A stretch of DNA of 16,686 nt, taken from NCBI GenBank assembly GCA_013695195.1, contig JACDAY010000389.1:1-16686 (forward strand), given 5' to 3'. This DNA is from Blastocatellia bacterium. Lineage in GTDB: Bacteria > Acidobacteriota > Blastocatellia > Pyrinomonadales > Pyrinomonadaceae. Below the pieces are notes generated by a model that worked only from the letters and a program-made list of their open reading frames with translations, made no database searches and was not told the DNA's origin. This document shows, one piece after another, positions 14,547 to 16,686 of the stretch. Each line of letters opens with the position of its first letter. Position 1 is the first letter of the stretch. Made by a program: the position numbers and the translations under genes.

Positions 14547-15386
14547 TTGACTAAAAAAATTGACACAATAATCGAGGAACTTCACAGACGCCTTGCGCAT
14601 TATTCAAAACCGATAATGGAACTGGTAAATAATCAAAAAGATTTGGTTGAGCCCAACATTCTGCGGCTGGTCGCCGAACAAAAGGACGACCAAAGATATC
14701 GGGAGATTGAGAAACAATTTGTGAATTTCATGTTTTTTCGCGTCAACCCTGATTGGCGCAAGTTGGATCCGGAAACTAAGAGCATTTTTAAAAGTGAATT
14801 TCGCAGCATTTTCGATAGCTTTAAAGAACATTTTTTACTTTTCAGCTATTCGCTTGTCGGTTTTGATTCGAAGGCTGATCTTATGTTCTGGCGAATCGGC
14901 AATTCACTGGATCTGATTCAGGACATGACTGCAAAGCTTTACCGGACAAGCCTTGGGAGTTATCTTCAGACGGCGGACAATTACCTGTCCGTTACAAAAA
15001 AAATGATGTTCGTATCCGAGGGTGCAAGTCCAAACGGGCAGGACCGTTTTCGCGTTACAGCTGGCAGCGGCAAATATCATTTCGTCTATCCGTGCGCGAA
15101 GCACGCCGATTGGTTCGAAAAAACGGGCGACGAGCGTGATGCTTTGATCGAAGAAAACTATATGGTCGGGAAAAAATTTCAGAATATTAAGATTCACCTG
15201 ACCCACGCGTTCGGATTCAGCGAACAGGAATACTTAATATCGTTTGAAACCGACGAGCCGAAGGATTTTCTCGCCTTGGCAGAAGAGCTGCGGCAAACAC
15301 CGGCCAGCAAATTTACTTTGCGCGGCATGCCGGTTTACACATGCAGACAGCGCAGCCTTGCCGAATGCCTGGATGCACTAGGTTAG
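14547..15386 (+). CDS. Chlorite-dismutase-family (HemQ-like) protein
   Basis: A 279-residue cytoplasmic protein with a poorly matched N-terminal helical part (1-55) and the double ferredoxin-like fold of the chlorite dismutase family: FMFFRVNPDWRKLDP (61-75), FSYSLVGFDSKADLMFWRIG (99-118), KYHFVYPCAKHADWF (176-190), then a region aligning with HemQ LMxxHGxxGR and ITGSxGFDD. Family members include coproheme decarboxylase (HemQ), chlorite dismutase and uncharacterised proteins. By eye the proximal heme histidine of HemQ is replaced by Asn204 (LIEENYMVGKK); H217 and H220 lie nearby. I cannot say whether heme is bound. The start is TTG, supported by a strong promoter just upstream. Acylphosphatase follows after a low-complexity repeat. 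Confidence 0.8.
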   Translation: MTKKIDTIIEELHRRLAHYSKPIMELVNNQKDLVEPNILRLVAEQKDDQRYREIEKQFVNFMFFRVNPDWRKLDPETKSIFKSEFRSIFDSFKEHFLLFSYSLVGFDSKADLMFWRIGNSLDLIQDMTAKLYRTSLGSYLQTADNYLSVTKKMMFVSEGASPNGQDRFRVTAGSGKYHFVYPCAKHADWFEKTGDERDALIEENYMVGKKFQNIKIHLTHAFGFSEQEYLISFETDEPKDFLALAEELRQTPASKFTLRGMPVYTCRQRSLAECLDALG

Positions 15387-15388
15387 GA

Positions 15389-15442
15389 TTATTTCAGATT
15401 TCATATTTCAAATTTGGAATCTGGAATTGGAATCTTGAATTC
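15389..15442. repeat. AT-rich low-complexity intergenic repeat
   Basis: A tract built from variants of ATTTCA, AATTTGGAATC and GGAATC/TTGAATTC, with internal inverted matches (CAGATTTC 15393-15400 against GGAATCTG further on). In frame it reads an aromatic-rich, non-protein-like run (FQISYFKFGIWNWNLEF). It fills the gap between the chlorite-dismutase-family stop and the GTG of acylphosphatase. Such word-repeat tracts are typical of dispersed intergenic repeats; copy number cannot be judged here. Confidence 0.6.
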
Positions 15443-15718
15443 GTGATTATTGCCCGGAAATTTTTGCTTAGCGGCATTGTACAAGGTGTCGGCTTCAGGT
15501 TTTTTACACAGCGTGTCGCGGCTCGGTATCAGATTCGCGGTTACGTCAGGAACCTGGATGACGGCCGCGTTGAAGCGCTCGCTCAGGGAATTGAAAAGTC
15601 GGTCGAAGCATTTAAGCACGATCTGACTGCCGGTTCGAGATTTTCCAAAGTTGAGGATGTCGAGGAAATAGTTTTAGAGCCGAACAGCGGATATTCTTCG
15701 TTCAGAATAGAAAGGTAG
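15443..15718 (+). CDS. acyP: Acylphosphatase
   Basis: A 91-residue cytoplasmic enzyme that hydrolyses acyl phosphates such as 1,3-bisphosphoglycerate or carbamoyl phosphate. The phosphate-binding loop GIVQGVGFRFF (11-21) supplies catalytic Arg19, and GYVRNLDDGRVE (33-44) supplies catalytic Asn37; the SGYSSFRIER end is usual. The GTG at 15443 gives the family's normal length and N-terminus (MIIARKFLLSG). An ATG at 15341 lies inside the previous gene and would add 34 residues translated from the AT-rich repeat, so I reject it. There is no Shine-Dalgarno: the repeat runs right up to the GTG. Probably co-transcribed with the upstream gene and perhaps with apt. Confidence 0.93.
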   Translation: MIIARKFLLSGIVQGVGFRFFTQRVAARYQIRGYVRNLDDGRVEALAQGIEKSVEAFKHDLTAGSRFSKVEDVEEIVLEPNSGYSSFRIER

Positions 15719-15720
15719 GG

Positions 15721-15831
15721 AAATTTGCGATTTGCGATTGCCAATTTGTGATTTTACGGAAATAATTTTGCGAGTTTATATTTTTATCGAGGCACAATTT
15801 GGGCAAAAACGAGATCGCAAATCTAAAATCG
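15721..15831. repeat. AT-rich repeat upstream of apt (ATCGCAAATCTAAAATCG family)
   Basis: The 18-nt unit ATCGCAAATCTAAAATCG at 15814-15831 recurs exactly at 16420-16437 after apt. Near its 5' end the tract has inverted relatives (ATTTGCGATTTGCGATT from about 15723), so 15721-15831 behaves as a loose inverted repeat. It ends 10 nt before the apt ATG. Confidence 0.6.
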
Positions 15832-15841
15832 AAAATAATCA

Positions 15842-16363
15842 ATGGAGCATTTAAGAAAACTAGTTCGCGAGGTGCCGGATTTTCCAAAACCGGGCATTAA
15901 CTTTTACGACATCACGACGCTTTTAAAAGATCCTGTCGGGCTTAAACAGACGATCGACGCTCTATTTGAACAGTGCGGCGACGAGAAAATCGACACGGTA
16001 ATCGGAGTTGAGTCACGAGGTTTTATTTTCGCAACGCCGCTTGCGTATAAGCTCGGGGCTGGATTTGTACCTGTTCGCAAGCCTAAAAAGCTGCCGGCGG
16101 AAAAAGTTTCAGTGTCGTACGATCTCGAGTACGGGCAGGATACATTGGAGATGCACAAGGACGCGGTCGGCGAAGGCCACAGGGTTTTAATAGTGGATGA
16201 TCTTCTCGCTACGGGTGGAACGGCAAAAGCAGTGGTCGATCTCGTAGAAGGTTTAGGCGGAATAGTCGTTGGTTTGCTTTTTGTCGTCGAACTCGATGTT
16301 TTAAATGGCCGCCAGAAATTTAACGGTTATAATGTGAAATCGCTGATCAATTACGACTCTTGA
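15842..16363 (+). CDS. apt: Adenine phosphoribosyltransferase
   Basis: This purine-salvage enzyme makes AMP from adenine and PRPP in the cytoplasm. The 173-residue length is normal for the family. Visible motifs: FPKPGINFYDITTLL (14-28), the adenine-site segment IGVESRGFIFATPLA (54-68), VPVRKPKKLP (76-85), and the PRPP-binding motif VLIVDDLLATGGTA (115-128). The start is well fixed by the family N-terminus. No Shine-Dalgarno is seen; the 10 nt before the ATG are AT-rich and preceded by a repeat unit that recurs after the gene. A tRNA-Arg follows 94 nt downstream. Confidence 0.97.
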   Translation: MEHLRKLVREVPDFPKPGINFYDITTLLKDPVGLKQTIDALFEQCGDEKIDTVIGVESRGFIFATPLAYKLGAGFVPVRKPKKLPAEKVSVSYDLEYGQDTLEMHKDAVGEGHRVLIVDDLLATGGTAKAVVDLVEGLGGIVVGLLFVVELDVLNGRQKFNGYNVKSLINYDS

Positions 16364-16369
16364 CATATA

Positions 16370-16437
16370 CGATTTTAGATTGGCATTAAAGATTCTCGTA
16401 TCGACACATATTCTTTTGAATCGCAAATCTAAAATCG
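16370..16437. repeat. Inverted repeat downstream of apt, same family as upstream
   Basis: CGATTTTAGATTGGC (16370-16384) pairs with 16423-16437 at 14 of 15 positions. The right arm lies within the 18-nt unit that also occurs at 15814-15831. It could form a stem around a 38-nt loop after apt. No T-run follows, so it is not a standard terminator. Confidence 0.65.
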
Positions 16438-16457
16438 CAAATCGAAAAAATAGTCCC

Positions 16458-16531
16458 GCTCCCGTAGCTCAGTAGGATAGAGCGTTCGCCTCCTAAGTGA
16501 AAGGCCGCTGGTTCGAATCCAGCCGGGAGCA
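16458..16531 (+). tRNA. tRNA-Arg(CCT)
   Basis: A complete 74-nt cloverleaf: acceptor stem GCTCCCG/CGGGAGC, D stem GCTC/GAGC, anticodon stem TTCGC/GTGAA with loop CTCCTAA (anticodon CCT at 16492-16494), five-base variable loop AGGCC, T stem GCTGG/CCAGC with TTCGAAT, and discriminator A. CCA is not encoded. It decodes AGG. The 155 nt after it (16532-16686) show no gene or clear terminator. Confidence 0.95.
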
Positions 16532-16686
16532 TTCAGAAATACGCCGCAGTACCAGTTAAACGATTTGTGAACGTCAATTTAAGAATAAAAAAGCGGGAAA
16601 CCAATCAAAATATATGGCCACGCTTCTATTTTCTAAACTGAATCTATCTCAAGTTCGGTGTTTTCAGTCTCTGATTGAAATATTTC

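Noticed and set aside
14530..14550. Six-codon upstream ORF (MPIFGH) with a GGTGG ribosome site, its stop overlapping the TTG of the chlorite-dismutase-family gene
   Set aside because: Its ATG lies inside the perfect TATAAT -10 box of a good promoter (14503-14531), so it would not be transcribed from that promoter.
15341..15442. N-terminal extension of acylphosphatase from an ATG in the previous gene
   Set aside because: The extra 34 residues come from the preceding gene and an AT-rich repeat; the core from the GTG at 15443 has the family's normal length.
1867..16437. CRISPR array or phage/IS element formed by the repeats
   Set aside because: The repeats differ from one another, are not regularly spaced, and no cas, transposase, integrase or phage genes are present.
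16561..16640. Terminator or structured RNA after the tRNA (AAGCG...CGCTT)
   Set aside because: Only a 5-bp stem around a loop of about 25 nt, with no proper T-run; too weak to call.

Overview
The window is chromosomal DNA of moderate GC from a Gram-negative-type heterotroph. It carries an outer-membrane barrel gene with a signal peptide, a two-domain homocysteine methyltransferase/MTHFR, a three-domain bacterial eRF1-like protein, a divergent chlorite-dismutase-family protein and many dispersed intergenic hairpin repeats. I think Acidobacteriota (Blastocatellia/Pyrinomonadaceae-like) is the best guess. This is an inference from gene content and style, not a search result. I see no phage, IS transposase, CRISPR or integrase genes, and the gene content is mostly housekeeping.

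Layout. 1-2928: glmS, then a composite palindromic repeat, then a zeta-crystallin-type quinone oxidoreductase. 2929-3902: a textbook sigma-54 (-24/-12) promoter driving an HHE hemerythrin gene, followed by a small unknown gene. 3909-9442 is all on the minus strand: a fused homocysteine S-methyltransferase/MTHFR, mutM, a Vms1/eRF1-like protein and a sugar-phosphate nucleotidylyltransferase, separated by long hairpins and one clear intrinsic terminator. 9653-13598 is on the plus strand: a large cytoplasmic TPR protein, then a small membrane protein overlapping a ThiE/TenI gene, closely followed by thiD (a thiamine salvage unit). 13558-14439 on the minus strand is an outer-membrane barrel protein whose 3' end overlaps thiD tail to tail. 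14547-16531 on the plus strand: a chlorite-dismutase-family protein, acylphosphatase, adenine phosphoribosyltransferase and tRNA-Arg(CCT).

Themes. (1) Unrelated repeat families sit between genes, and four of them end within 0-10 nt of a start codon (quinone oxidoreductase, methyltransferase/MTHFR, acylphosphatase, apt). (2) Several genes (mutM, the small membrane protein, the chlorite-dismutase-family gene and perhaps the TPR gene) have a -10-like box so close to the start that their mRNAs should be leaderless or nearly so. The sigma-54 hemerythrin gene is the opposite, with a leader and a strong Shine-Dalgarno. (3) Two enzymes look altered at key positions: the ThiE/TenI protein at the Mg-binding aspartates, and the chlorite-dismutase-family protein at the position where HemQ proteins carry the heme-ligating His.

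There is no gene-free stretch above 300 bases. The largest gaps (5799-6043, 8208-8401, 9443-9652, 16532-16686) are described below. I found no convincing wholly new multi-gene system. The most unusual signals are the repeats at start codons and the sigma-54-controlled hemerythrin.
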